DNA from: Rhodobacter sp. SGA-6-6
GTDB lineage: Bacteria > Pseudomonadota > Alphaproteobacteria > Rhodobacterales > Rhodobacteraceae
Assembly (NCBI RefSeq): GCF_011043545.1
Contig: NZ_JAAKGP010000002.1
Location: forward strand, 248,001 to 312,000
DNA length: 64,000 bases
Direction of reading: 5' to 3'
Under the pieces are notes generated by a model. That model had not been told where the DNA came from, made no database searches, and worked only from the letters and a program-made list of their open reading frames with translations. Within the stretch, counting starts at the first letter, position 1, and each line of letters starts with the position of its first letter. Positions 24,361-32,965 of this stretch are shown piece after piece. Position numbers and translations under genes: made by a program.

Positions 24361-25557
24361 TCATGCCAGCGCCTCCGCGATCCGCGCCGCCAGCCGCCGC
24401 GCCACCTCGTCCTTGCCCATCCGCGGCCATTCCTCCGCCCCTTCGGCGCCGATCAGCACCACCGCATTCTCCGCCCCGCCCATGATGCCGGTGGCCGGCG
24501 AGACGTCGTTCGCCACGATCCAGTCGCAGCCCTTGCGCGCCCGCTTGGCCATCGCGTGTTCCACCACCTTCTCGGTCTCCGCCGCGAAGCCCACCACCAG
24601 CCGCGGCCGCGGCACGCCCTGCGACACTGCGGCCAGGATGTCCGGGTTCTCGGCGAAGACCAGCGCCGGAGCCTTGCCGGAGCCGTCCTTCTTCATCTTC
24701 TGCGCGCCGGCATTGGCGACATGCCAGTCGGCCACCGCCGCCGCCATCACCGCCGCATCCGCCGGCAGCGCCGCCTGCACCGCCGCCAACATCTGGGCGG
24801 CCGTCTCCACCCGCACCACCTCCACCCCTGCGGGCGGCGGGACCGCGGCCGGGCCGGTGACGAAGGTCACCCTTGCCCCCAGATCGCGCAGCGCCGCCGC
24901 CAGCGCGGTGCCCTGCGCGCCCGAGGAGCGGTTGGCGATATAACGCACCGGGTCGATGGGCTCATGCGTCGGGCCGGAGGTCACCAGCACATGCTTTCCT
25001 TCCAGCGGACCCGAGGCCAGCAGGCCCTCCACCGCCGCGACGATCTCCAGCGGCTCGGCCATCCGGCCGATCCCGGCCTCGCCGCTCTCGGCCATCTCGC
25101 CCCGGTTCGGGCCGACGAAACGCACGCCGTCCTGTGCCAGCAGCGCATGGTTGCGCCGGGTCGCCGGATGCGCCCACATCCGCGGGTTCATCGCCGGCGC
25201 CATCAGCACCGGCCGGTCGGTCGCCAGCAGCACGGCCGAGGCCAGGTCGTTCGCCAGCCCCTGCGCCAGCTTCGCCATCAGGTCGGCGGTGGCCGACACC
25301 ACCACGATCAGCTCGGCCTCGCGCGCCAGCCGGATATGGCCCACGTCCTGCTCGTCCTGCCGGTCGAAGAGATCGGTGAAGACGTGATCCGCCGTCAGCG
25401 CCCCGACCGACAGCGGCGTGACGAACTGCTGTGCCGCGGCGGTCATCACCGCCCGCACGCTTGCCCCGCGTTCCCGCAGCCGCCGGATCAGGTCCAGCGC
25501 CTTGTAGGCCGCGATCCCGCCGCCGATGATCAGAAGCACCCGTTTTCCGGCCAGCAT
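24361..25557 (-). CDS. coaBC: Bifunctional phosphopantothenoylcysteine decarboxylase / phosphopantothenate-cysteine ligase
   Basis: 398 aa, coenzyme A synthesis. The N-terminal flavoprotein (decarboxylase) domain has [18 protein letters not shown], the catalytic-His segment [10 protein letters not shown] and APAMNPRMW. The C-terminal ligase domain has [35 protein letters not shown] and [13 protein letters not shown] at 25557 is chosen because GAGG lies six bases before it; a start four codons upstream is possible. Head of the coaBC-dut-moeB operon. Confidence 0.95.
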   Translation of the reverse strand: MLAGKRVLLIIGGGIAAYKALDLIRRLRERGASVRAVMTAAAQQFVTPLSVGALTADHVFTDLFDRQDEQDVGHIRLAREAELIVVVSATADLMAKLAQGLANDLASAVLLATDRPVLMAPAMNPRMWAHPATRRNHALLAQDGVRFVGPNRGEMAESGEAGIGRMAEPLEIVAAVEGLLASGPLEGKHVLVTSGPTHEPIDPVRYIANRSSGAQGTALAAALRDLGARVTFVTGPAAVPPPAGVEVVRVETAAQMLAAVQAALPADAAVMAAAVADWHVANAGAQKMKKDGSGKAPALVFAENPDILAAVSQGVPRPRLVVGFAAETEKVVEHAMAKRARKGCDWIVANDVSPATGIMGGAENAVVLIGAEGAEEWPRMGKDEVARRLAARIAEALA

Positions 25558-25619
25558 CCCGCACCTCATCTTGCGGCCGGCAGGTTAGGCCCGGCCCGGC
25601 CCGAACTCAACCGCCGCGC

Positions 25620-26405
25620 TCAGCCCGAGAACGCCCGGCACGGGTCTTCCCGCTCCGGCGCGGGGGCGGTCTGCACCGCGTCATAGGGCTCGTCCCCCTC
25701 GGGCGCCCCCTCGATCTGGCCGAGGCTCCAGACCGTCACCTCCGGGTGCGCCGCCGCAATCAGGGCGGGGGCGCCGCTGTCCTTGCGGGCATGGCCCGAG
25801 CCGGTGATCACCACCACCGGCCCCTTCCCGGCCTCGACCGCCGCCACCGCCAGCGCGGCCAGCGACCAGTCGCGCATCCGCTGCGCCTCGACCATGCCGG
25901 GCAGCAGGTCCTCGGGCAGGGCGTTGCAATGCGCCGCGCGCTGCTCGGCCTCGCGCGCCTCCTGCTCCGCCGGCGCCAGCGGCCCCATCGGCCAGCCCTC
26001 GGCCCTGTCGCCAAGCGCCGCAGCCGCCCCTTCGCCGATCGCCTTGCGCAGATCGGGCCGCGGCACCGTGGCGCCGCGATGCGCCGCCTCGCCCGCCGCC
26101 GCTAAGATCGGGTGATACAGGGCGAAATCCGGCCAGCCCGAGTTCGCCCAGTCCAGCGCCTGCGCCATGGCCGCGCGGTCGGTCCGGTCCACGCCCGCCA
26201 TCGCCGCCACCTGTTCCGGGGTCAGCATCTCCCAGACCACCGTCTTCGGCGCGATCAGCGCCACCAGCCGGGCCTGCTCGGCGTGATGGGCGGGGTTGTC
26301 GTGCACCTCGCCCAACACATAGACATCCATCCCCGGCGGCGGAACTACCTCCGCCATCCCGGGGCCGGCCAACAGGGCCAGCGTCAGCGCGATCATCCAT
26401 TTCAT
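25620..26405 (-). CDS. ChaN-like periplasmic protein
   Basis: 261 aa with a signal peptide (residues 1-18, ending GMA), but no lipobox cysteine, unlike ChaN lipoproteins. The family pattern is present: YVLGEVHDNPAHH near the N-terminus (the GE.HDN motif), VVWEMLTPEQ and VVVITGSGHAR. ChaN relatives bind haem and take part in iron uptake; this is family knowledge and no haem or iron gene is adjacent. A downstream cysteine-containing tail (EDPCRAF) is of unknown meaning. Confidence 0.75.
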   Translation of the reverse strand: MKWMIALTLALLAGPGMAEVVPPPGMDVYVLGEVHDNPAHHAEQARLVALIAPKTVVWEMLTPEQVAAMAGVDRTDRAAMAQALDWANSGWPDFALYHPILAAAGEAAHRGATVPRPDLRKAIGEGAAAALGDRAEGWPMGPLAPAEQEAREAEQRAAHCNALPEDLLPGMVEAQRMRDWSLAALAVAAVEAGKGPVVVITGSGHARKDSGAPALIAAAHPEVTVWSLGQIEGAPEGDEPYDAVQTAPAPEREDPCRAFSG

Positions 26406-26514
26406 GCCGCGCAGTCATGCACGGGCCGCGGCGCGGGCTCAAGCGGCAATCGCCCCTTCCGCCCGCGGCCCCCGCCCGGCTATACCCGGACCACCCCTGC
26501 CGAAGGAGCCCGCC

Positions 26515-27042
26515 TTGCCCGACCTGCCCCGACTGACGCTGGTGACCGGCGGCGCGCGTTCCGGCAAGTCGGGCTATGCCGAGGCGCTGGCCACGGCCTC
26601 GGGCCGCCCCCGCCGCTACATCGCCACCGCGCAGGCCTTCGACGCCGAGATGGCGGAGCGCATCGCCCGCCACCGCGCCCAGCGGGGCGAGGGCTGGGTC
26701 ACGGTGGAGGCGCCGCTGGATCTTGCCGCCGCGCTGGCGCAGGCACGGGCGGAGGAGGTGGTGCTGGTCGACTGCCTGACGCTCTGGCTGACCAACCACC
26801 TGCTGGCCGGCCATGATCTTGAGGCCGAGACCGCCCGGCTGGCCGAGGCGCTGCGCGCCTGTCCCGCCCCCGCGATCTGCGTCACCAACGAGGTGGGCTG
26901 GGGCATCGTCCCTGCCGATCCGCTGTCGCGCCGGTTCCGCGACGAGCAGGGGCGGCTGAACCAGCGGCTGGCGGGCGAGGCGGGGCTGGTGGTCGCCGTC
27001 CTCTGCGGCCTGCCGCTGGCGCTGAAGGGACGGCTGCCATGA
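26515..27042 (+). CDS. cobU: Bifunctional adenosylcobinamide kinase / adenosylcobinamide-phosphate guanylyltransferase
   Basis: 175 aa, cobalamin nucleotide-loop assembly (CobU/CobP). P-loop GGARSGKSGYAE at about residues 12-23, followed by YIATAQAFDAEM and the VDCLTLWLTN and VTNEVGWGIVP motifs. The start is a TTG at 26515: GGAG is seven bases upstream and the family N-terminus fits; no ATG is near. It overlaps the next gene by 4 bp (ATGA). No cobalamin riboswitch was recognised upstream. Confidence 0.9.
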   Translation: MPDLPRLTLVTGGARSGKSGYAEALATASGRPRRYIATAQAFDAEMAERIARHRAQRGEGWVTVEAPLDLAAALAQARAEEVVLVDCLTLWLTNHLLAGHDLEAETARLAEALRACPAPAICVTNEVGWGIVPADPLSRRFRDEQGRLNQRLAGEAGLVVAVLCGLPLALKGRLP

Positions 27043-27602
27043 CCCGGTTCTGGCTGGTCCGCCACGGCCCGACCCATGCCAGGGGCATGGTCGGCTGGAC
27101 CGACCTGCCCGCCGACCTGTCGGATGCCGCCGCGCTGGCCCGCCTCTCCGCCCACCTGCCCGCGGAGGCCCCGGTGATCTCGTCCGACCTCTACCGCGCC
27201 GTCGCCACCGCCGATGCGCTGGCCGGCCGCCGGCGGCTGCCGCACGACCCGGGCTTGCGGGAAATCCACTTCGGCCGCTGGGAAACCCGCCGCCACGACG
27301 AGGTGGAAGCCGAGGAGCCCGCGCTGATCCGCGCCTTCTGGGAAACGCCCGGCGAGGTCCGCCCCCCCGGCGGCGAAAGCTGGAACGACCTTTCCGCCCG
27401 CACCCTGACAGCGCTCCACCGCCTGCAAGGCACGGCGCCCGAGATCATCGTCGTCGCCCATTTCGGCCCGATCCTCTCGGCCCTGCAACGGGCCGCGGGA
27501 CTGACGGCCGAGGCCGTCTTCGCCCACCGGATCGAGCCGCTTTCCGTCACCACCCTGACCCTGACGCCGCCGCAGACCTTCGCCATCAATCACCGGCCGT
27601 GA
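27039..27602 (+). CDS. cobC: Histidine phosphatase, probable alpha-ribazole phosphatase
   Basis: 187 aa phosphoglycerate-mutase-like enzyme. The phosphohistidine motif WLVRHGPTHA is at the N-terminus; SSDLYRAVATADAL, LREIHFGRWE and VVAHFGPILSAL complete the active site. Translationally coupled to cobU (ATGA), which supports a role in removing the phosphate of alpha-ribazole phosphate in cobalamin synthesis. General phosphatase function cannot be excluded. Confidence 0.85.
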   Translation: MTRFWLVRHGPTHARGMVGWTDLPADLSDAAALARLSAHLPAEAPVISSDLYRAVATADALAGRRRLPHDPGLREIHFGRWETRRHDEVEAEEPALIRAFWETPGEVRPPGGESWNDLSARTLTALHRLQGTAPEIIVVAHFGPILSALQRAAGLTAEAVFAHRIEPLSVTTLTLTPPQTFAINHRP

Positions 27603-27675
27603 TGACCGGCGTCACCATTGATCGTTTGGCCCCGGGGGCGCCGCCGCCCTAGCCTGCCGCGAAACGGAGAGGCCC

Positions 27676-28548
27676 ATGACCTACGACCTCGCGATCGGCG
27701 ACCGCGCCTATTCCAGCTGGAGCCTGCGCGGCTGGCTGCTGTTCGACGCCTTCGGCATCCCGGTCCGCACCCGCAGCGCCCGGCTCTACACCGACGAATT
27801 GCCCGCGCTTCTGGCCGGTTTCCCCCCGGCCCGCACCGTGCCGGTGATGCGCACGCCCGAGGGCAGCGTGGTCCCCGAGACCATCGCCATCGCCGAGGAA
27901 CTGGCAACGCGCCACCCCGAAGCCGGGATCTGGCCGCAGGCCCCCAGGGCCCGCGCCACCGCCCGGGCGCTGGCAGCCGAGATGCACGCCGGCTTCGCCG
28001 CGCTGCGCAACCATTGCCCGATGAACCTGCGGGTGTTCTATCAGGACTGCGCCCCGCCGGCCGAAGTGCTGGCCGACCTCGCGCGCCTCGAAACCCTGTG
28101 GTCCTGGGCCCACGCGACGACCGGCACGACAACCCCCTGGCTCTGCGGCGAATATTCCGCCGCCGACGCCTTCTTCGCGCCGGTCGCCGCCCGCATCGCC
28201 GGTTACAACCTGCCCGTCGGGGCCGAGGCGATGCTCTACGTCAACGCCCATCTCGCCCATCCCTCCTTCCGCCGCTGGCGGGCGATGGGGCTGGTCGACG
28301 GCCCGGACCAGGACTTCTACCGCCGCGACTGGCCCCGGCGCGACTGGCCCGGCCCCCAGCCACTGGCCGCCCGCGCCGTCCAAGGGGCCGAGGCCGAGAA
28401 CGCCACCTGCCCCTATTCCGGCAAGCCCGTCACTCATGTGCTGGAACTGGCGGGCCGCCGCTTCGGCTTCTGCAATGCCTTCTGCCGAGACAAGACCGCA
28501 GCCGACCCCGAGGCCTGGCCGCAATTCATGGCGCTCTACCGCCCCTGA
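27676..28548 (+). CDS. Glutathione S-transferase with C-terminal TRASH-like metal-binding tail
   Basis: 290 aa. Residues 1-~220 are a GST: the N-terminal thioredoxin fold begins YSSWSLRGWLLFDAFG, with PEGSVVPETIAIAEEL (SES/TES-like glutathione contact), then the helical domain. Residues ~240-290 form a separate module: C245-P-Y-S-G, then C266-N-A-F-C270, which gives C-x20-C-x3-C, exactly the TRASH zinc/copper-binding spacing. It would couple a GST to a metal sensor or metal-scavenging finger. The stop codon is inside a 10-bp palindrome. Confidence 0.82.
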   Translation: MTYDLAIGDRAYSSWSLRGWLLFDAFGIPVRTRSARLYTDELPALLAGFPPARTVPVMRTPEGSVVPETIAIAEELATRHPEAGIWPQAPRARATARALAAEMHAGFAALRNHCPMNLRVFYQDCAPPAEVLADLARLETLWSWAHATTGTTTPWLCGEYSAADAFFAPVAARIAGYNLPVGAEAMLYVNAHLAHPSFRRWRAMGLVDGPDQDFYRRDWPRRDWPGPQPLAARAVQGAEAENATCPYSGKPVTHVLELAGRRFGFCNAFCRDKTAADPEAWPQFMALYRP

Positions 28549-28565
28549 TTTTCGTCGAAAATCAG
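28545..28565. terminator. Palindromic hairpin overlapping the GST stop codon
   Basis: CTGATTTTCG-T-CGAAAATCAG is a perfect 10-bp stem that contains the TGA stop of the GST gene (28546-28548). Probably an intrinsic terminator or mRNA 3'-end stabiliser; similar hairpins follow other genes in the window. Confidence 0.55.
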
Positions 28566-28637
28566 TCTCCTCCCGCCGCCGCTCACACTTTCTTAACCAT
28601 TCCCCCGCTACCCGTTAACCGGAGTTGCGGAGGGATC

Positions 28638-30149
28638 ATGGTCGCGCGCGCCTATACGGTGGCCTTCGAGGGGGTCGAGGCCCGCATGGTCGAGGTGCAG
28701 TGCTCCGTCACCACCGGCTCCGCCGGCTTCAGCCTGGTCGGCCTGCCCGACAAGGCGGTGTCCGAGGCGCGGGAAAGGGTGCGCTCCGCCCTCGCCGCGC
28801 TGTCCATCGCGCTGCCGCAGAAGCGGATCACCGTGAACCTCTCGCCCGCCGATCTGCCCAAGGAGGGTTCCCACTTCGACCTGCCGATCGCGCTGGCGCT
28901 GCTGGCGGAACTGGAGATCATCCCGAAGGACGAGGTCGAACATACCGTCGCCATGGGCGAGCTGTCGCTGGACGGCCGGCTGATGCCGGTCGCCGGCGCC
29001 CTGCCCGCCGCCATGGCCGCGGCCGAGGAGGACCGCGCGCTGCTCTGCCCCCGCGCCTGCGGGGCCGAGGCCGCCTGGGTCGGCGCCGCCGAGGTGCTGG
29101 CGGCCGACGGGCTGAACGCGGTGGTCCGCCACTACACCGGCCAGGCCGCTCTGCCCCCGGCGGCGGCGGGCGAGGTCACCGCCGGCCCGCCGGGCCGCGA
29201 TTTGCGCGAGGTGAAGGGCCAGGAACGCGCCAAGCGGGCGCTGGAGATCGCCGCCGCCGGGCGGCACCACCTGATGATGGTGGGCACGCCGGGGTCCGGC
29301 AAGTCGATGCTGGCCGCCCGCCTGCCCGGCATCCTGCCGCCTTTGACCGCGGCCGAGGCGCTGGAGACCTCGATGATCCATTCGCTGGCAGGGCTGCTTT
29401 CCGAAGGCGGCATCTCGCGCCAGCGCCCCTTCCGCGAGCCGCACCACACCGCCTCGATGGCCGCCATCGTCGGCGGCGGCAAGGGGGCGAAGCCGGGGGA
29501 GATTTCGCTGGCCCACAACGGCGTCCTGTTCATGGACGAATTCCCCGAATTCTCCCGCGCCGTGCTGGAGACCCTGCGCCAGCCGGTGGAGACCGGCGAG
29601 GTGATGATCGCCCGCGCCAATGCCCATATCCGCTATCCCTGCCGCTTCCTGCTGGTCGCCGCCGCCAATCCCTGCCGCTGCGGCTACCTGACCGACCCGG
29701 CCCGCGCCTGCGGCAAGGCGCCCCTCTGCGGCGAGGACTACCTCGGCCGCATCTCGGGGCCACTGATGGACCGCTTCGACCTGCGGGTCGAGGTGCCGCC
29801 GGTCGCCTTCACCGACCTCGACCTGCCCGCCTCCGGCGACACCTCCGCCGCCATCGCCGCCCGGGTGGCAACGGCGCGCGAGGTGCAGGCGGCACGCTTC
29901 CGCGATCACCCCGGCCTGCGGGTCAATGCCGACATGGAGGGCGGACTGCTGGAGGAAACCTCCACCCCCGATGCCGAAGGCAAGGCGCTGCTGGTGAAGG
30001 TGGCCGAACGGATGGGCCTCTCCGCCCGCGGCTACCACCGCGTCCTGCGCGTCGCCCGCACCATCGCCGACCTCGACGGCGCGCCGCAGGTCCGCCAGCC
30101 GCATGTGGCCGAGGCGATCGGCTACCGGCTGACGGTGAAGACCAACTGA
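28638..30149 (+). CDS. comM: YifB-family Mg-chelatase-like AAA+ ATPase (ComM)
   Basis: 503 aa hexameric helicase-like ATPase; in naturally competent bacteria ComM drives branch migration during DNA uptake recombination. Domains: N-terminal ChlI-like domain (SLVGLPDKAVSEARERV, GELSLDGRLMPV), AAA+ core with Walker A MMVGTPGSGKSMLA, Walker B GVLFMDEFPEF, sensor ANPCRCGY with a Cys cluster (ACGKAPLCGED), and the C-terminal domain (RGYHRVLRVARTIADL). ATG at 28638 follows GGAGG. The CRISPR-like array lies directly downstream. Confidence 0.93.
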   Translation: MVARAYTVAFEGVEARMVEVQCSVTTGSAGFSLVGLPDKAVSEARERVRSALAALSIALPQKRITVNLSPADLPKEGSHFDLPIALALLAELEIIPKDEVEHTVAMGELSLDGRLMPVAGALPAAMAAAEEDRALLCPRACGAEAAWVGAAEVLAADGLNAVVRHYTGQAALPPAAAGEVTAGPPGRDLREVKGQERAKRALEIAAAGRHHLMMVGTPGSGKSMLAARLPGILPPLTAAEALETSMIHSLAGLLSEGGISRQRPFREPHHTASMAAIVGGGKGAKPGEISLAHNGVLFMDEFPEFSRAVLETLRQPVETGEVMIARANAHIRYPCRFLLVAAANPCRCGYLTDPARACGKAPLCGEDYLGRISGPLMDRFDLRVEVPPVAFTDLDLPASGDTSAAIAARVATAREVQAARFRDHPGLRVNADMEGGLLEETSTPDAEGKALLVKVAERMGLSARGYHRVLRVARTIADLDGAPQVRQPHVAEAIGYRLTVKTN

Positions 30150-30184
30150 CCCCGCCTCGTCGATGCCTCAGGCACTCCTCGGCT
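30148..30184. repeat. CGCCTCGTCGA / ACTCCTCGGCT element after comM
   Basis: Immediately after the comM stop: GACCCCGCCTCGTCGA, a small dyad TGCCTCAGGCA, then CTCCTCGGCT. The same unit, with the dyad GCACTCCGTGC, follows the glnD stop at 36949-36987. It abuts the first, half-lost repeat of the CRISPR-like array. Confidence 0.5.
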
Positions 30185-30524
30185 CCCCGCGAGGGGCGAC
30201 ACATCCGCCCGTTCGGTTTCGGCGTCGGACAGTGTGTCTCGATCCGCGCTCACATGTGGAGAGAGACGGGAGCACGTCCATGACCACGACTGTCGACGGA
30301 CTGTTTCGATCCACACTCCCGCACGGGGAGCGACATTATGCGCTTGCGGCCTACAACGCCGGTCCCGGGTTTCGATCCGCGCTTCCGCGTGGAAGCGACA
30401 GCTGGGCGAAGCCCTGGCCGTGGCCTGCGACAAGTTTCGATCCGCGCTTCCGTGGGAAGCACCAGCCCGAATTACCCGCGCATCGTCGATGCCGTGTTTC
30501 GATCCGCGCTCCCGCGAGGAGAAG
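30182..30524 (-). CRISPR. Degenerate orphan CRISPR array, type I-C-like repeats
   Basis: Six related ~29-32-base units: a half repeat ending at 30200, then 30236-30267, 30303-30334, 30369-30399, 30434-30462 and 30496-30524. On the plus strand four begin exactly GTTTCGATCC and one GTCTCGATCC, continue with a short hairpin (for example GCTTCC-GCGT-GGAAGC) and end GCGAC in the better copies. The intervals are 35, 35, 34, 34 and 33 bases and unique. This matches type I-C repeats, which read GTCGC...GGATCGAAAC on the minus strand. No cas gene lies in the window. The region 30150-30542 holds nothing else but the comM 3' element. Repeats differ from each other, so the array is probably no longer acquiring spacers. 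Confidence 0.7.
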
Positions 30525-30542
30525 CCGAAGGCGCACGACGAG

Positions 30543-31484
30543 CTACCGCCGCTTCGCCTCGATCGCCTCCCAGATCCGCGCCGCCGCATTGGTGCCGTCG
30601 AAGCGCTCCAGCTCCTGGATCCCGGTCGGCGAGGTCACGTTGATCTCGGTCAGCCAGTCGCCGATCACGTCGATGCCGACGAAGACCTGCCCCTTCTCGC
30701 GCAAGGTGGGCCCGATGGCCCGGCAGATCTCCAGGTCGCGCTCGGTCAACCCCACCTTCTCGGGCCGTCCGCCGACATGCATGTTCGACCGGGTCTCTCC
30801 GGCCTGCGGCACCCTGTTGATGGCGCCAACGGGCTCGCCGTCCACAAGGATCACCCGCTTGTCGCCCCTGGCGACGGCGGGCAGGAACTTCTGCACGATC
30901 ATCGGCTCACGGCTCATGCTGGTGAACAGCTCATAGAGCGATGACAGGTTGCGGTCGTTCTCGTCCAGCCGGAACACCCCCGCGCCGCCGTTGCCATAGA
31001 GCGGCTTCAGGATGATGTCGCCGTGCCGCGCCTTGAAGGCCCGGATCGTCTCCAGGTCGCGGGCGATGGCGGTCGGCGGCGTCAGGTCGGGGAAGTTCAG
31101 CACCAGGAGCTTCTCGGGGAAGTTCCGCACCCAGAACGGATCGTTCACCACCAGCGTCTTCGGATGGATCATGTCGAGAAGATGGGTCGAGGTGATGTAG
31201 CCCATGTCGAAGGGCGGGTCCTGCCGCAGCCAGACCACGTCCATATCGGCCAAATCAACCTCGACCTCCGGCCCGTAGGAGACGTGATTCCCGGCCTCCC
31301 GCCGCAGCTCGATCCACTGGCCGCGCGCCACAACCCGCCCCTCGACGAAGGCCAGCCGGTCCGGCGTGTAGAAGAACAGCGCATGCCCGCGCGCCTGCGC
31401 CTCCAGCCCGATGCGGAAGGTCGAATCGGCATTGATGTTGACCGACCCGATCGGGTCCATCTGCAGGGCGACCTTCAGGGCCAT
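30543..31484 (-). CDS. gshB: Glutathione synthase
   Basis: 313 aa ATP-grasp enzyme joining gamma-glutamylcysteine and glycine. Typical N-terminus [16 protein letters not shown]-binding segments [29 protein letters not shown] and the metal/substrate region [16 protein letters not shown] at 31484 is preferred because AAGGAG is six bases upstream; the ATG at 31490 would sit on that ribosome site. Follows yraN on the same strand after 69 bp. Confidence 0.95.
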   Translation of the reverse strand: MALKVALQMDPIGSVNINADSTFRIGLEAQARGHALFFYTPDRLAFVEGRVVARGQWIELRREAGNHVSYGPEVEVDLADMDVVWLRQDPPFDMGYITSTHLLDMIHPKTLVVNDPFWVRNFPEKLLVLNFPDLTPPTAIARDLETIRAFKARHGDIILKPLYGNGGAGVFRLDENDRNLSSLYELFTSMSREPMIVQKFLPAVARGDKRVILVDGEPVGAINRVPQAGETRSNMHVGGRPEKVGLTERDLEICRAIGPTLREKGQVFVGIDVIGDWLTEINVTSPTGIQELERFDGTNAAARIWEAIEAKRR

Positions 31485-31553
31485 CGGCATCTCCTTCGCA
31501 AAGATGCCCCTTGATGGCGCAAGCCCGCCGGGGATGCAAACCCCGATCCGCCG

Positions 31554-31955
31554 CTAGAAATACAGGAAGGATTCCATCACCTCGATCCGGCCGCGCCCGT
31601 CGACCAGCGCCAGATCCAGCCGCATGTCGGAAATCCCCTCGCCCGCCATGTCCTGCATGCAGCGTTCGCAGGCCATCGACACCCGATGCAGCTGTGCCGG
31701 GCAGGCATGTTCCATGGCAAGGTCGTGGGTGGCGCTGGACTTCACCTCGATGGCGACGAGTTGCGCGCCCTGCCGCATCAATATGTCGATCTCGCCCTCG
31801 GGACAGCGCTTGCGGCAGGCGACCAGATCGTAGCCTTCGGCGAGATAGCGGCGGCGGACCGCTTCTTCCGCAGCGAGCCCGGTCAGATAAGAGCGTTTGC
31901 CCCGCCGCTGCCGGGCCGTGGAGAAATCGCTGTCGAAACCGAAATCGAAGGGCAT
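31554..31955 (-). CDS. yraN: YraN/UPF0102 family protein, endonuclease-like fold
   Basis: 133 aa. Family features: GLAAEEAVRRRYLAEGYDLVA, then the PD-(D/E)XK-like core GEIDILMRQGAQLVAIEVKSS, in which Asp, Glu and Lys would bind metal. Function in cells is not established. A strong ribosome site (AGGAGG) precedes ATG at 31955. Grouped with rsmI and an LppC-like gene, as in many proteobacteria. Confidence 0.88.
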   Translation of the reverse strand: MPFDFGFDSDFSTARQRRGKRSYLTGLAAEEAVRRRYLAEGYDLVACRKRCPEGEIDILMRQGAQLVAIEVKSSATHDLAMEHACPAQLHRVSMACERCMQDMAGEGISDMRLDLALVDGRGRIEVMESFLYF

Positions 31956-31993
31956 GGTCACCTCCTGCCTGCGGGAAGGATAGCACCCTTCCT

Positions 31994-32866
31994 TCACCTC
32001 TCCGACAGGTTTAGCGCCAATTGGTAAATGCTTCGCTTACTGGTCCCGGTCTTCGCCGCCACTTCCGCCGCAGCGTCTTTCACGCTGAGCCGGGTCATCG
32101 CCTCGCGCAGCAGGTCCTCCAGCGTCGCCGCATCGGCCTGCACCTCCGCGCCGCGGTCGATGACCAGAACGATTTCGCCCTTCGGCTCCGCCGCAGCGAA
32201 GCGTTCGGCGAGGTCGCCGAGGGTGCCCCGCGTCACCTCCTCGAAGCGCTTGGTCAGTTCCCGGCAGAGCGCCGCCTGCCGGGTCTCTCCCAGCCCCTCC
32301 GCCAGTTCGCCGAGCAGCCGCCCGACCCGGCGGGGCGATTCGTAAAGGATCAGTGTCGCCCGCAGCGGGGCCAGTTCGGCGATGAACCTTGCCCGCTCCC
32401 CCGCCGCCGCCGGCGGGAAGCCGGCGAAGAGGAAGCGGTCCGACGGCAGGCCCGAGACCGCCAGCGCCGCCAGCACCGCCGAGGCGCCGGGCGCCGCCAC
32501 CACCGCGATCCCCTCGGCCGCCGCCGCCCGCGCCAGGCCGAAGCCGGGGTCCGAGACCAGCGGCGTGCCCGCCTCCGGCGCATAGGCCACCGACTTGCCC
32601 TCGCGCAGCGCCGCCATCAGCCGGGGCAGCGCCGCAGCCTCGTTGTGGTCGTGATAGGCGACCAGCGGCCGGCCGTTCAGCGCGATCCCGTGGATCTCCA
32701 TCAGGTGGCGCAGGGTTCGCGTGTCCTCGGCCGCCAGCACATCCGCCCCCGCCAGCACGTCCAGCGCCCTGAGCGTGATGTCGCGCGCCGCCCCGATCGG
32801 CACCGCCACCAGATGCAGCCCCGGCGGAATGCCGCCTGCCCCGCGCCCGGCGGGCGCGGCGGTCAC
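31994..32866 (-). CDS. rsmI: 16S rRNA (cytidine-1402-2'-O)-methyltransferase
   Basis: 290 aa SAM-dependent tetrapyrrole-methylase-fold enzyme. Motifs: LHLVAVPIGAARDITLRAL, AEDTRTLRHLMEIHGI, YHDHNE, EAGTPLVSDPGF and FLFAGFPP. The start is a GTG at 32866 with GGAGG five bases upstream; no ATG is suitable. The C-terminal ~50 residues (DLLREAMTRLSVKDAAAEVAAKTG) form the small helical tail. Divergent from the LppC-like gene. Confidence 0.92.
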   Translation of the reverse strand: MTAAPAGRGAGGIPPGLHLVAVPIGAARDITLRALDVLAGADVLAAEDTRTLRHLMEIHGIALNGRPLVAYHDHNEAAALPRLMAALREGKSVAYAPEAGTPLVSDPGFGLARAAAAEGIAVVAAPGASAVLAALAVSGLPSDRFLFAGFPPAAAGERARFIAELAPLRATLILYESPRRVGRLLGELAEGLGETRQAALCRELTKRFEEVTRGTLGDLAERFAAAEPKGEIVLVIDRGAEVQADAATLEDLLREAMTRLSVKDAAAEVAAKTGTSKRSIYQLALNLSER

Positions 32867-32896
32867 CGCATCCTCCGGCAAATCGCGTTGCCTGCG

Positions 32897-32925
32897 TTTA
32901 CAGCGGGATCGGAACCAATTAACCT
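32897..32925 (+). promoter_or_regulatory. Candidate promoter for the LppC-like gene
   Basis: TTTACA, 17 bases, then TAACCT, in the 99-bp divergent spacer between rsmI and the LppC-like gene, ending 40 bases before its ATG. The -35 matches well and the -10 only partly. Placed by eye. Confidence 0.35.
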
Positions 32926-32965
32926 GCCCAACGTCGCCGCGCCTTTCCAGATACGGGGTTTTTCC

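Noticed and set aside
26406-26514. Cobalamin riboswitch upstream of cobU
   Set aside because: The spacer is only 109 bp and lacks a recognisable B12-box; I could not support it.
30150-30542. Coding frames across the CRISPR-like region on either strand
   Set aside because: Their repeated peptides simply translate the DNA repeats; no start with a ribosome site and no family.
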